A stretch of 64,000 nt of DNA, taken from assembly GCF_000429965.1 (NCBI RefSeq), contig NZ_AUCW01000003.1, positions 186,001 through 250,000 on the forward strand, in the 5' to 3' direction. The position numbers and the translations under genes were made by a program. Below, piece after piece: positions 19,057 to 29,300 of this stretch (the first letter of the stretch is position 1; the number at the start of each line of letters is the position of its first letter). Source of the stretch: Desulfogranum mediterraneum DSM 13871 (GTDB lineage: Bacteria > Desulfobacterota > Desulfobulbia > Desulfobulbales > Desulfobulbaceae). The notes beneath the pieces were generated by a model, which ran no database searches, was not told the DNA's origin, and was given only the letters and a program-made list of their open reading frames with translations.

Positions 19057-20009
19057 CTATCCACACCTGTTCTCGCCACAAGTATCTTATTTTTGGCATA
19101 ATCCATCCGGATAGCCGTGATCCCCTGCATCTTCTTTTTCCGGTAAAGCCGTTCCATGATCTTCACCAGCCGACCGTACTTGGTCAGAATGTTCCTGGTC
19201 CCGAAGTAAATGGGAAATGGCCGGTCCACCAGGTACACCACCAGGCCCTGCTCCTCATCCAGGTGTATCTCCGAGATAGACTGGATGGGAAGGATGGCAT
19301 TCCCCTGGGCTGCGCGTTTCAAGAGCAGGATGGCTGATTCCGCCAGGCTGCCCCGGGGCAGCTGCTGACCCGCAGCAGCCTGGAGCCAGGCGAGCCCGGT
19401 GATCACCGGAAAATCAAAATCTTCACCCTGACCGAGCGGAGTGAAGATCACTCCCTGCCTGTTGAGGTAGAATAATTGATTCCCCTGGCCGGTTTCAACA
19501 TTTATAAGCGCCAGGGGACGATGTTCCCGAACCACCACCCTGATGGTGGAGGGCCATTGCCGCTTGACGGTGACCCGGTCGATCCAGGCAAGGGCCGCGA
19601 TTCGAGCGGCCACAGCTCCGCGCTCCAGGAGCAGCAGGCTCTTTCCCTTCTCCAGGGCACCGGCTTCGAGGATCTCGGCCTCCGGGGTAATGCGATTACC
19701 GCTCACCTGGATGTCGGTGAGCCGAAAGACCTCGGAGTGGATCAGGACCGAACTCAGCAGCCAGAAGATCCCTGCCAGGCTGCAGCCCAGGATCACCAGG
19801 GTCACCATCCCCCTGGAAAACCGTTTCAGGCGGAGTTCTCGCTGAAAACCGCTGACCACCGCCTGTACCCCGGGGGAATCCCCTCGCCGCTGCCTGCTCC
19901 GCCTGGCCCACCAGGCCCGCAGCCTGCGCAGCAGTTTTCCCCTTGCCTTACGCTGCCCCGGGGGGGAGGAGAACGATCCTGGGGTATACGCTGCCATCTC
20001 TCTGCTCAT
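19053..20009 (-). CDS. ftsQ: Cell division protein FtsQ
   Basis: 318 residues. A long basic cytoplasmic N-terminus (~75 residues, Arg-rich), one transmembrane helix (MVTLVILGCSLAGIFWLLS), then a POTRA domain beginning FRLTDIQVSGNRITPEAEI and a C-terminal beta domain. It is bitopic and belongs to the FtsQLB subcomplex that normally controls FtsWI. That is notable here because FtsI looks inactive and FtsW is not in the cluster. The exact start is uncertain between 20009 and 19997. ddl, often found between murB and ftsQ, is absent. Confidence 0.93.
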   Translation of the reverse strand: MSREMAAYTPGSFSSPPGQRKARGKLLRRLRAWWARRSRQRRGDSPGVQAVVSGFQRELRLKRFSRGMVTLVILGCSLAGIFWLLSSVLIHSEVFRLTDIQVSGNRITPEAEILEAGALEKGKSLLLLERGAVAARIAALAWIDRVTVKRQWPSTIRVVVREHRPLALINVETGQGNQLFYLNRQGVIFTPLGQGEDFDFPVITGLAWLQAAAGQQLPRGSLAESAILLLKRAAQGNAILPIQSISEIHLDEEQGLVVYLVDRPFPIYFGTRNILTKYGRLVKIMERLYRKKKMQGITAIRMDYAKNKILVARTGVDR

Positions 20010-20105
20010 CCCTCCATTCTTGTTCGCTTAAGCCTGGCCGCCGATCTGCTCGGCTCCAGGGAGGCTCCAGCGACTATCACCGCATTATCAGGGCACTAAA
20101 GGCCA

Positions 20106-21068
20106 CTAAAGAATAACGACTTCCGGTTCCAGGACAACTCCAGCAGAGTCAGCCACTCCCTGCTGGACGCGTTTCATCAGGGTGATAATCTCTCCGGGGG
20201 TAGCCTGGCCCCTGTTGACGATAAAGTTGGCATGGCAGCAAGAGACCTGGGCATCGCCCTGCTCCAGCCCCTTCAGGCCGGCGGCCTCGATCAGACGGCC
20301 GGCACTCTCCCCCGGAGGATTCTTGAAGAACGAACCCGCCGAAAATCCCGTACCCTGCGGCTGGCTGGCCCTGCGTTGCCGGCTGTATTCCTTTTCCCGG
20401 TTGCGGATATCCTCGGGCTCGGCCTGGTCCAGGATGAAGTCGGCCGAGACAATGACCGGCTGCTCCCCAGGCCCTGCTCCGGGAAAACGACTGGAGCGGT
20501 AACCAAAATCGATCTGCTCCGCACCAAGTTGCTCCACCTTCCAGACCCCACTGTTGCTGTCGCTGCCGGCAGGCGCGATTACACTCACCCTGCTGAGTTG
20601 GTGACTGATGGTACCCCCATAGGCGCCGGCATTCATCCGGAGGGCACCGCCCACGGTTCCGGGTATGCCCACGGCCCACTCCAGCCCACCCAAGCCCTCC
20701 AGGGAGCAACAACGAACCAAGCGGGGCAGGCTGCAGCCTGCCCCTGCACGAACCAGGCCTGTTCCGAACGCAGTCGGCGCATCGGGCAGCTTCCGGGCCT
20801 GACAGAAGCCGCCCTTAAGCCGGAGAAACACCCCCTCAACACGGGGACTGGCCACCAGGATATTGGATCCTCCGCCGATAAGCCGCCAGCTGATCCCCTG
20901 GCCCTGCAACCAGGACAAGAGGCTGCCGAGTTCCTCCAGGTCCTGGACATCCACCAGGGCATCCACCCTGCCCCCGGTGCGAAAGGTCGAGTAGGCACCC
21001 ATATCCGCATCCCAGTGCACCGTGGCACAGAGCCGGGCCAGTGCTGCACGCTCCTCAGCGATCATCAC
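20106..21068 (-). CDS. murB: UDP-N-acetylenolpyruvoylglucosamine reductase MurB
   Basis: 320 residues. FAD-binding segment with FRTGGRVDALV and RLIGGGSNIL, the central GIPGTVGGALRMNAGAYGG, catalytic Ser in AGSFFKNP and a C-terminal LEPEVVIL containing the catalytic Glu. It reduces UDP-GlcNAc-enolpyruvate to UDP-MurNAc using NADPH in the cytoplasm. It starts 5 bases after the murC stop. Confidence 0.96.
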   Translation of the reverse strand: MMIAEERAALARLCATVHWDADMGAYSTFRTGGRVDALVDVQDLEELGSLLSWLQGQGISWRLIGGGSNILVASPRVEGVFLRLKGGFCQARKLPDAPTAFGTGLVRAGAGCSLPRLVRCCSLEGLGGLEWAVGIPGTVGGALRMNAGAYGGTISHQLSRVSVIAPAGSDSNSGVWKVEQLGAEQIDFGYRSSRFPGAGPGEQPVIVSADFILDQAEPEDIRNREKEYSRQRRASQPQGTGFSAGSFFKNPPGESAGRLIEAAGLKGLEQGDAQVSCCHANFIVNRGQATPGEIITLMKRVQQGVADSAGVVLEPEVVIL

Positions 21069-21073
21069 GGCTC

Positions 21074-22477
21074 CTAGTCGGCAGAGTCGACAGGGTCGAC
21101 AGGGTCAAGCAGTGCCAGAAGCTGCTCACCGCTACGGACAATGTTACCGGCCCCCAGGGTCAGCACCAGATCATTGGGCTCCACCATGGAGAGCAAGGCC
21201 TGGGGATCGGTGATCAGCTCCGGGATCAGGTAGGTCTGACGCTGGCCATGCTCGCGAATGGCCTCGCGAAGGGCCTGGGAGCTCACCCCCTCTATGGGCG
21301 CCTCGCTGGCAGGATAGATATCGGTGAGGATCAACACATCTGCCCGGTGAAAGGCGGTGATAAAGTCATTAAACAGCCCCTGGGTCCGACTGTAGCGATG
21401 GGGCTGAAAGGCGACCACCAGCCGTCGTTCCGGCCAGGCCTCACGCACCGCATCCAGGGTGGCCCGGATCTCGGTGGGATGATGGCCGTAGTCATCCACC
21501 ACCAGCACCCCATTGGCCTCGCCCTTGACTTCCAGCCGTCGTTCCACCCCCTGGAAATCGGCCAGGGCCCCTGCGATGACCTCAAAGTCAATCTCCAGCT
21601 CCAGGCCGACGGCAATGGCTGCCAGACTGTTATAGATGGTATGGCGTCCCGGTCGGCGCAAACGGACCTCTCCCAGGTCCCGACCGCGCTGACGGACCGT
21701 GAAGCAACTCTCACCGTTATGGCTGACAATCCTGGTGGCGTAGATATCGGCCTGTTCGGTCAGGCCGTAGGTAATGGTCCGTTTACGGATCCGGGGCAGG
21801 AGCTGGGCAATGTTCTCATCGTCAAAACAGACCACTGCTGCCCCGTAAAAGGGGAGCCGGTTGATAAACTCGAGAAAGACCTCTTTGATATGGTCCAGAT
21901 CCCGGTAATAGTCCAGGTGTTCCAGGTCGATATTGGTCACCACCTCGATCACCGGTGAGAGCTTGAGAAAAGAGCCATCGCTCTCGTCCGCCTCAGCCAC
22001 CAGAAACTCCCCCTCACCCAGCTTGGCATTACTGCCGCCCAGGTGGGCCACCTTGCCCCCCACCACCACGGTGGGGTCCAGCCCGGCCTCACCGAGGATG
22101 GAGGCCAGCAGAGAGGTGGTGGAGGTCTTGCCGTGGCTGCCGGCAACGGCGATGCCATACTTTTTCAGGCGCATCAACTCGGCCAGCATCTCTGCCCTGG
22201 GAATCACCGGGATATGTTCCTCCCTGGCCTGGACCACCTCTGGATTTTCCCCGGCAATGGCGGTGGAGGTGACCACCACGTCGGCACCTGCCACCCAGGC
22301 GGCCTGATGACCGCGGTGAATGATGCCGCCCAGAGACTCCAGACGCCGGGTGATCTCGGTGGACTGCAGGTCCGAACCACTGACCCGGTAGCCCAGGTTC
22401 AGGAGGAGCTCGGCGATGCCGGACATGCCGATGCCGCCGATGCCGACAAAATGAATATGCTTGGTTTTCCTGTACAT
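21074..22477 (-). CDS. murC: UDP-N-acetylmuramate-L-alanine ligase MurC
   Basis: 467 residues. N-terminal Rossmann [17 protein letters not shown], Mur-ligase P-loop [34 protein letters not shown], and the C-terminal domain with [16 protein letters not shown]. It adds L-Ala to UDP-MurNAc. The last codons carry a small direct repeat (GTCGACAGG twice on the plus strand) that gives a Asp-Pro-Val repeat tail, probably dispensable. It lies 47 bases after murG. Confidence 0.97.
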   Translation of the reverse strand: MYRKTKHIHFVGIGGIGMSGIAELLLNLGYRVSGSDLQSTEITRRLESLGGIIHRGHQAAWVAGADVVVTSTAIAGENPEVVQAREEHIPVIPRAEMLAELMRLKKYGIAVAGSHGKTSTTSLLASILGEAGLDPTVVVGGKVAHLGGSNAKLGEGEFLVAEADESDGSFLKLSPVIEVVTNIDLEHLDYYRDLDHIKEVFLEFINRLPFYGAAVVCFDDENIAQLLPRIRKRTITYGLTEQADIYATRIVSHNGESCFTVRQRGRDLGEVRLRRPGRHTIYNSLAAIAVGLELEIDFEVIAGALADFQGVERRLEVKGEANGVLVVDDYGHHPTEIRATLDAVREAWPERRLVVAFQPHRYSRTQGLFNDFITAFHRADVLILTDIYPASEAPIEGVSSQALREAIREHGQRQTYLIPELITDPQALLSMVEPNDLVLTLGAGNIVRSGEQLLALLDPVDPVDSAD

Positions 22478-22524
22478 GACTCTTCTCTACTCGCTCTGCT
22501 CGCTGGTTATGATAGGTATCCTGC

Positions 22525-23607
22525 TCAGCTCCGGCGGCTGAGCAGTTCCACGCATTGGTCTACGATCCGCTCCGTGGCCTCGGGTATGCCCTGCTGCCCC
22601 ATGGAGGCTGCCATCTGCTCAAGGGTCGCCTGATCCCGCAGGCAGGGTTCCAGCAGATCGGCCATACCGGTGCCACTGAGTTCCTCTTCCCGCTTGAGCA
22701 GGCAGCCCCCTGAGCCGGCATAGTGGAGGCCGTTAAACCACTGATGATCATCGGCTGCATAGGGATAGGGAACGAGCAGGGCCGGCAGGCCCACCACGGC
22801 CAGTTCGGCCAGGGTGGTGGCCCCGGCCCTGGAAATCGCCATATCGGCGGCAGCATAGAGTGCGGCCATATCGGTGAAAAAGGGCTGCACCTCGGCCTCC
22901 AGCCCCAGCCCCTGGTATGCCTCCTTCACCAGGGCATGATCCATTTCCCCGGTCTGATGGATCATCCTGGGGCGCAGGCCTCGTTGTACCAGCTCTGCCA
23001 CGGCCTCAACCACCAGCTGATTGACCCGGTGGGCACCCTGACTGCCGCCAAGGACCAAGAGCACAGGGGGATCATGCTCCTCCCGCTCCCGGCCGGCCAG
23101 GGCAAGGATCTGCTCGCGAACCGGGTTACCGGTCAGGACGGTCCGGGCGGCAGGAAAAACCTCTCCGCAGGGGATGGAGGTACAGATCCGATCAGCCAAT
23201 CGGCCGGCCAGCTTGTTGGCCAGGCCTGGTACCGAGTTCTGTTCATGGATACAGGTCGGCAGGCCCAGCAGCTTAGCCGCCAGGAGCACCGGCCCGGTGA
23301 CATAGCCCCCCACCCCCAGGACCAGCTCGGCCCGAAAGCCCCTGAGCAAGCTGAGGGCCTGGAACACGGCCAGAGGCTGACGGAGCAGGCTGCGGACCTT
23401 GGCCGGATACCCGGCCCCCTTGATGCCGCTGCAGCGGATAACCGCCGTCGAGAGTCCTGATCTGCGGAGGATCTCCTGGTCCATGGCCCGGGCCGTGGTG
23501 ATGAAGAGGACCTCGGCCGAGGCCAGGCGCTGCTCCACCCCCCTGGCCACGGCCAGGCCTGGGAAGAGATGGCCGCCGGTTCCGCCTCCGCTTACCACCA
23601 GACGCAT
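22525..23607 (-). CDS. murG: Lipid II synthase MurG
   Basis: 360 residues from ATG 23607, which gives the conserved N-terminus MRLVVSGGGTGGHLFPGLA; a longer upstream frame exists but its residues are not MurG-like. GT-B motifs: GGGTGGH (lipid I binding), GGYVTGPVLLAAKLLG, HEQNSVPG, LVLGGSQGA, and SRAGATTLAEL for the UDP-GlcNAc site. It transfers GlcNAc to lipid I on the inner membrane. The start is one base after the stop of the small zinc-ribbon gene, so translation is coupled to that gene rather than to an ftsW. Confidence 0.96.
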   Translation of the reverse strand: MRLVVSGGGTGGHLFPGLAVARGVEQRLASAEVLFITTARAMDQEILRRSGLSTAVIRCSGIKGAGYPAKVRSLLRQPLAVFQALSLLRGFRAELVLGVGGYVTGPVLLAAKLLGLPTCIHEQNSVPGLANKLAGRLADRICTSIPCGEVFPAARTVLTGNPVREQILALAGREREEHDPPVLLVLGGSQGAHRVNQLVVEAVAELVQRGLRPRMIHQTGEMDHALVKEAYQGLGLEAEVQPFFTDMAALYAAADMAISRAGATTLAELAVVGLPALLVPYPYAADDHQWFNGLHYAGSGGCLLKREEELSGTGMADLLEPCLRDQATLEQMAASMGQQGIPEATERIVDQCVELLSRRS

Positions 23608-23608
23608 C

Positions 23609-23833
23609 TTACTTGGCCGCCGCGAGCAGAGGGTGATGACAGTAGATTTCACCACGGCCGTGAACCACGAGCGGATGCCGGCTGACGATAAAGGAGTCAA
23701 TCTCCCTCATCACCCGGGAAAAACAGGCAGGGCAGTAGCCGTGGCTGAACCGCTCAACCCCGGACTTGGAGTCGGGATAGCCCCAGTTGCCGGCATGCTC
23801 TACTTTCTTGCAGATACAACATACTCTGGTCAT
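23609..23833 (-). CDS. Small four-Cys (zinc-ribbon-like) protein at the usual ftsW position
   Basis: 74 residues. Cys pairs CCICKK (C5/C8) and SHGYCPAC (C34/C37), with His31 and a Trp at 17, match the module found at the C-terminus of the response regulator at 8844-9452 and, from general knowledge, of many deltaproteobacterial PAS/receiver proteins. The ATG overlaps the murD stop (ATGA) and the gene's own TAA ends one base before the murG ATG. This is the tightest junction in the cluster and strongly argues for a real, translated gene. No membrane segment. Function unknown; metal binding is inferred from the Cys spacing. In most dcw clusters ftsW lies exactly here. Confidence 0.85.
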   Translation of the reverse strand: MTRVCCICKKVEHAGNWGYPDSKSGVERFSHGYCPACFSRVMREIDSFIVSRHPLVVHGRGEIYCHHPLLAAAK

Positions 23834-25269
23834 CTCCCTTCCTTTGCGGTTTCTGTTTCCTGCTTGAGTTGGAGCACACAGCGGCTAAACACCTCGCCTC
23901 GATGGCCATAGCCCTGAAACATATCAAAGCTGGCACAACCCGGGGCAAGGAGGACGCAGTCGCCGGGAGCTGCGACCCCGCTGGCCAGCGCCACCGCCTC
24001 CTCCATGGAGGAGGCCTGACTGATTGCCAGCCGCCCCCTGAAGAGAGCGGCCAGCTTGGCGGCGGCCTCGCCGATCAGGACCAGATGCCTGACCCTGCTC
24101 GCCAGCAGCTCGGCCAGGGGCCGAAAGTCACTGTCCTTGTCCCGGCCGCCGGCGATGAGGATGAGCGGCTGTTCGCTCCCTGCCAGGGCGGCCTGGAGGG
24201 CCCCGACATTGGTGGCCTTGGAGTCGTTGATGTAGCGCACCCCGTCGATCATGGCCACCTCTGCCATCCGATGGGGCGGCGGCTGAAAACCAGCCAGGCC
24301 GAGCTGGACCGCTTCGGGCCCGATATCAGTTGCCCCTGCAGCCGGCGTCCTCAGCAGGGGCGGCAGCAGGCGGACGGCCAGGAGCGCGGCTGCCGCATTC
24401 AGGCGATTCACCGCCGTAGCCAGGCTGGTCTGCTCCAGCCGGTAGCGTTCCGGCGGAGGTACTGACCGAGCCGCATCTCGTTCCAGGGTCAGCTCGATGA
24501 TATCGCCGCAGACCCTGGCCTCACTGGTGGCACCATGGCCAAAACGATAGAGCGCAACCCCGGGAGCTGTCCCTGCCTGATCGAGCCGGGAATCATCTCC
24601 TCCCAGGATGGCGATATCCCCGGGCTGCTGCTTGGCAAGGAGCTTGAGTTTGGCTCCCATATAGGCCTCCAGGCTATGATGCCGGTCCAGGTGATCCGGG
24701 CTGATATTGAGGATCATAGCTATCTCCGGCCTGAAGTCTCCGGCCAGCTCCAGCTGAAAGCTGGACAGCTCCAGGACCACGGCCTGGTACCCTCCCGGAT
24801 CGACGAAAAAATCCAACAGGGGGGTACCGATATTCCCGCCGACAAAGGTGCGAATCCCCTGGGCAGCCAGGAGCTCGCCCACCAGTTCGGTGACCGTGGT
24901 CTTGCCGTTGGAGCCGGTTATGGCGATCACCGGCAGTTGGAAACGTCCGGCTGCCAGGGCCAGTTCACCCAGGAGCGGAATATTTCGGGCAGCGGCTGCC
25001 TGGAGGATGGGGATATCAAGGGGGACCCCGGGGCTGGGGACGATATAGTCGCTCTCCAAAACAAACCCCCTGCTATGTTCTCCCCACTCCAGGGCTACGC
25101 CCAGTTGCTCCAGGGCTTCAAGCTGTCCCGGGTCAAGGGCCTCTGCCGGTCCACGGTCGGACAGGGCCACCTCCTGGCCATGGGCGAGCAGGAAGCGGAC
25201 CACCGATAGCCCGGCCGCGCCGCAGCCCAGGACCACCCCTCTCTTTCCGGGAGTCAACGGAATGCTCAT
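23830..25269 (-). CDS. murD: UDP-N-acetylmuramoyl-L-alanine-D-glutamate ligase MurD
   Basis: 479 residues. N-terminal GCGAAGLSVVRFL, P-loop AITGSNGKTTVTELV, LNISPDHLDRH, MAEVAMIDGVRYINDSKATN (containing the conserved NDSKATN), and AGGRDKDSDF in the C-terminal domain. It adds D-Glu to UDP-MurNAc-Ala. Both ends overlap neighbours by 4 bases (mraY stop, zinc-ribbon start), showing a coupled operon. Confidence 0.97.
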   Translation of the reverse strand: MSIPLTPGKRGVVLGCGAAGLSVVRFLLAHGQEVALSDRGPAEALDPGQLEALEQLGVALEWGEHSRGFVLESDYIVPSPGVPLDIPILQAAAARNIPLLGELALAAGRFQLPVIAITGSNGKTTVTELVGELLAAQGIRTFVGGNIGTPLLDFFVDPGGYQAVVLELSSFQLELAGDFRPEIAMILNISPDHLDRHHSLEAYMGAKLKLLAKQQPGDIAILGGDDSRLDQAGTAPGVALYRFGHGATSEARVCGDIIELTLERDAARSVPPPERYRLEQTSLATAVNRLNAAAALLAVRLLPPLLRTPAAGATDIGPEAVQLGLAGFQPPPHRMAEVAMIDGVRYINDSKATNVGALQAALAGSEQPLILIAGGRDKDSDFRPLAELLASRVRHLVLIGEAAAKLAALFRGRLAISQASSMEEAVALASGVAAPGDCVLLAPGCASFDMFQGYGHRGEVFSRCVLQLKQETETAKEGR

Positions 25270-26345
25270 CGCAGCTTCAGGGTTGCCAGGGCAACCAGGC
25301 CTAAGATGATGGAGATGATCCAGAAGCGGACCACCACCTTGGGCTCGACCCAGCCCTTCTTCTCAAAATGGTGATGGATGGGCGCCATTAAAAAGATGCG
25401 CTTGCCGCCGCTCAGCTTGTAGTAGCCGACCTGGAGGATCACCGAGAGGGCCTCCACCACAAAGATGCCGCCGACAATGGCCAGGAGCAGTTCCTGCTTG
25501 ATGATGATGGAGACCGCTCCCAGGGTCCCGCCCAGGGCCAGGGAGCCCACGTCGCCCATGAAGATCTGGGCAGGGAAGGTGTTAAACCAGAGAAAGCCCA
25601 GACAGGCCCCGACCAGGGCCCCGCAAAAGACCGCGACCTCGCCCGCACCCTGGATAAAGGGGATCTGGAGATACTCGGCCATCACCATGTTGCCTGCCAC
25701 GTAGGAGAAGAGCAGGTAGACCGAGCCGCTGATCACCACCGGACCTGCAGCCAAGCCGTCCAGGCCGTCGGTGAGGTTGACCGCGTTGGAGGCGCCGACG
25801 ATGACCAGCACTGCCAGGGGAATGTACCACCAGCCCATATCCGGCTGAATGCCTTTGAAAAAGGGCAGGCTCAGGCGACCGTCATACTCGGGATGGAGCA
25901 AGAGGTAGAGGGCGACCATGGAGGCGCCCACAATCTGCAGCAACAGTTTTTCCCTGGCAGTGAGCCCCCGGGAGTTGCCCTTACGGATCTTTTTCCAGTC
26001 GTCCACCGAGCCGATGGCCCCGAAGAAGAGGCAGATCCCGAGAAGCAGCCAGACCAGGCCATTGGTCAGGTCGGCCCAGATCATGGTGGAGAAGGTCATG
26101 GCAAAGAGAATAAGCATCCCGCCCATGGTAGGAATGCCCTGTTTGGAAAAGTGGGACTCCGGCCCATCCTCGCGGATGACCTGGCCGATCTGCCTCTTCT
26201 TTAACCAGGCAATAAACCAGGGGCCCACCACAAAGAGCACCAGAAAGGCGGTCACCGAGCTGCCGATGGAGCGAAAGGTGATATAGCGGAATACATTCAA
26301 CCAACTGTACTCCGTATAGAGGGGATAGAGAAAATTATACAACAT
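25266..26345 (-). CDS. mraY: Phospho-N-acetylmuramoyl-pentapeptide transferase MraY
   Basis: 359 residues with about ten membrane segments. Diagnostic motifs: PTMGGMLIL in the second segment, the Asp-containing loop GAIGSVDDWKK, NLTDGLDGLA, GDVGSLALGG, and MAPIHHHFEKKGW. It makes lipid I from UDP-MurNAc-pentapeptide and undecaprenyl phosphate. All catalytic Asp and His residues are intact, so lipid-linked precursor synthesis is expected to work. Confidence 0.98.
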   Translation of the reverse strand: MLYNFLYPLYTEYSWLNVFRYITFRSIGSSVTAFLVLFVVGPWFIAWLKKRQIGQVIREDGPESHFSKQGIPTMGGMLILFAMTFSTMIWADLTNGLVWLLLGICLFFGAIGSVDDWKKIRKGNSRGLTAREKLLLQIVGASMVALYLLLHPEYDGRLSLPFFKGIQPDMGWWYIPLAVLVIVGASNAVNLTDGLDGLAAGPVVISGSVYLLFSYVAGNMVMAEYLQIPFIQGAGEVAVFCGALVGACLGFLWFNTFPAQIFMGDVGSLALGGTLGAVSIIIKQELLLAIVGGIFVVEALSVILQVGYYKLSGGKRIFLMAPIHHHFEKKGWVEPKVVVRFWIISIILGLVALATLKLR

Positions 26346-26351
26346 TACTAT

Positions 26352-29300
26352 TTAGAGATCCAACTCTGGGGTTAAGTAGCCTTCCAAGGCCTCAATCATG
26401 GTTTCCATTCGCATGCCCCGGGAACCTTTGGCCAGGATCCAGTCCCGTTGGCTGATCACCCCGTTGGTCACCAGCTGATAGAGCCAGCCGGCAATGTCCG
26501 TGGGAGTGGAAAAACAGTGGATATCCTTGGCTGCCATCCCGGCGGCCCGTGCCCCTGCAGCCACCTGCTCCGCCTGCGCACCGGTCACGGCCAGCATGGT
26601 GTAACCAAGCTCTGCCACCAGGCGGCCGAGCTCTTCATGGGCAGGGCCTGCGGCCTCACCCAGCTCAAGCATGTCGCCCAGGGCGGCAACCCGGCTGCAC
26701 CCTTCACCAAAGGCGGCCACTGCCCGCAGGGCAGCCTCCATGGAGGCAGGATTGGCATTGTAGGTATCGTTGACCACCTGGACCCCGCCGGGGAGGATCT
26801 GGGCGGCCATCCGTTTATCAAAGGCCTGGTAACGTTCCAGGCCGGCAACGATGGCCTCAGGGGCAACACCGGCTGCCAGGGCAATGGCAGCAGCGGCAGC
26901 ACCATTGCTGACATTATGCAGCCCTGGAACCCGGAGCTGCAGCCGGGCCTTCCACCCCTCAAGCTCCAGGGTAAAGCGGCTGCCTGCGGCCCCCAGGTTG
27001 ACCACCCGGGTGACCTTGACTCCTGGCCGGAGTTTCCTGCCCGCCGGGGTAACAGCAAAACCCAGCTGGCGGCCGCCGACCCTGCGGCTGAGCCTGCGGA
27101 GATGGGGGTCATCGCAGTTGATCACCTTCACCTTCTCCGCCCCCATGCCGGCAAACAACTCGCCCTTGGCCCTGGCCACGCCTGCCACGCTGCCCAACCC
27201 CTGAAGGTGGGCCGGCTGGACGTTGGTGATGCAGCCGATATCCGGCTCGGCAATGGCGGTGAGTCGGGCAATCTCTCCAAAGCTGTTCATCCCCATCTCC
27301 AGGATGGCGGTGGTATGGCTCGGCTGCACCGGCAGCAGGGAGAGGGGCAGGCCGATGAGGTTGTTGAAATTTCCGCCGGTCTTGAGGATCGGATCCATGG
27401 GGCCGGTTCCCTCGTTCTCCTGGGCAGCAAAGATCGAGGCAGTCATCTCCTTGACCGTGGTCTTGCCGGAGCTGCCCGTGATGGCCACCACCTGCAGGCG
27501 AGCCCCCAGCTTCTGCCGACGATAGCCGGCCAGATCTCCCAGGGCCCGGAGGGTATCCTCCACCCGGATGACCAGGACCCCGGGGGGCAGCTTAAGCGGC
27601 TCCCGCTCGACGATCAGGGCCGCCGCCCCCCGGCTGCAGGCCGCATCCAGGTAACGGTGGCCGTCAAACTGTTCACCACGCAGGGCGACAAAGACGTCCC
27701 CCTCTCCGATCCGACGCGAATCCGTGGAGATCCCAGCAAAGACCTGCGCCTCTGCAGCAGCGAGCAGCTCACCCCCTGTGGCTGCGGCCAGCTCGGCCGG
27801 GGTCCAGGCCACCAGTCCGTTCAGGGCCTCCAGGCGATCGTCAAAGAAGAGTTTCTCCCCGGCTGCCAGCTGATACTGTTCATGGCCCTTGCCCGCGATC
27901 ACGATCCAGTCCCCCTGCTCTGCCAGGGCACAGCTCTGGACGATGGCCGCACGCCGGTCCTCGATAACGACAAAGGTGCGTTCCGGCGTGTCCCGGCCCA
28001 GAGCCGCAGTGATCGACTGCTGCCGGCTGCTGCCGCTCTCGGCGAGGCCGGGGAGGATGTCGGCAATGATCTGCCCAGGGGCCTCGCCCCTGGGATTATC
28101 CGAGGTCACCACGCTGAGATCGGCATAACGGCCCGCCACCGCTCCCATCTGGGCCCGCTTGCCCCGATCCCGGTCGCCGCCACAGCCAAAGACACAGATC
28201 AAGCGTTTGGGCCCGAGCTCCCGGACGGTCTTGAGAACGTTTTCCAGGGCATCCGGGGTGTGGGCATAATCCACCAGGATCACCGGCTGCCGCTCGGCCT
28301 GCAGGGGGTTGAGCACCACCCGTTCCATCCGGCCCGGGACCTGCTCCAAGCCGCCCAGGGCGGTGATCATGGTGGCCAGATCCAGACCAAGCGCATGCCC
28401 CACCCCGGTTGCCACCAGGATATTGAGCAGATTAAATCGACCGATCAGGGGGGCCTGGAGCCTGCCCTCCTCTCCCCCTACCCGCAGCCGACAACGGCTG
28501 CCGGCTGCATCCTGAACCAGCTCTGCGGCCCGGATTTCATGGCCAGGACCGAAACCGCAGCAGAGTCGGGAACAGCCCTCCAGGGCGGAGTACAGACGCT
28601 GACCCCAGTTTTCACTGCCTCCGCAGTCTTCGGTGACCACAACCGCCGTGCCTGTAGGCTTGAGATGCTCCTGGAAGAGCCGCTGCTTGGCCTGAAAATA
28701 GGCGGCAAAACTCTGATGATAATCGAGATGATCGCGACTCAGGTTGGTAAAGGCGCAGACATCGAAACAGAGACTGCCCAAGCGGTGCTGATCCAGGGCA
28801 TGGGAGGAGACCTCCATGATCAGGTGGCTCACCCCCTGGTCCGCCATCTCCCGGATCAAGCGCTGCAGGGTCAGGGGATCCGGGGTGGTCAGGGGGGCCT
28901 CGCAGATCACCCGGGTCTCATGGTTGTGACGGTAGCGATAGTTGATCGTGCCGATCACCCCGGGGGTATGCCCTGCCTGGACCAGAAGCTGCTCCAGCAG
29001 CCAGGTGCAGGTGGTCTTACCGTTGGTGCCGGTTATCCCGATGGTGACCAGGCCCTCGGCCGGGTGATCATACCAGGCTGCGGCCATCTCTGCCAGGGCA
29101 GACCTGGGATCATCGACCTCGATGATCAGTTCCCGGGGTCCTCCGCCGTTTCTGGAGTGAATCGTTCCCCGGCGGGCCACCACGGCCACCGCTCCCCGGG
29201 CAAAGGCCTGATCTATAAAATCATGGCCATCGAGCCGGCTCCCTTCAAGGGCCACAAAGAGCGTACCCGGGCCCACCTCGGAGCTGCTGCAGGTCAGGTG

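Noticed and set aside
23607-23700. Longer MurG with about 31 extra N-terminal residues
   Set aside because: The extra residues overlap the zinc-ribbon gene and do not resemble MurG; the ATG at 23607 gives the family N-terminus.
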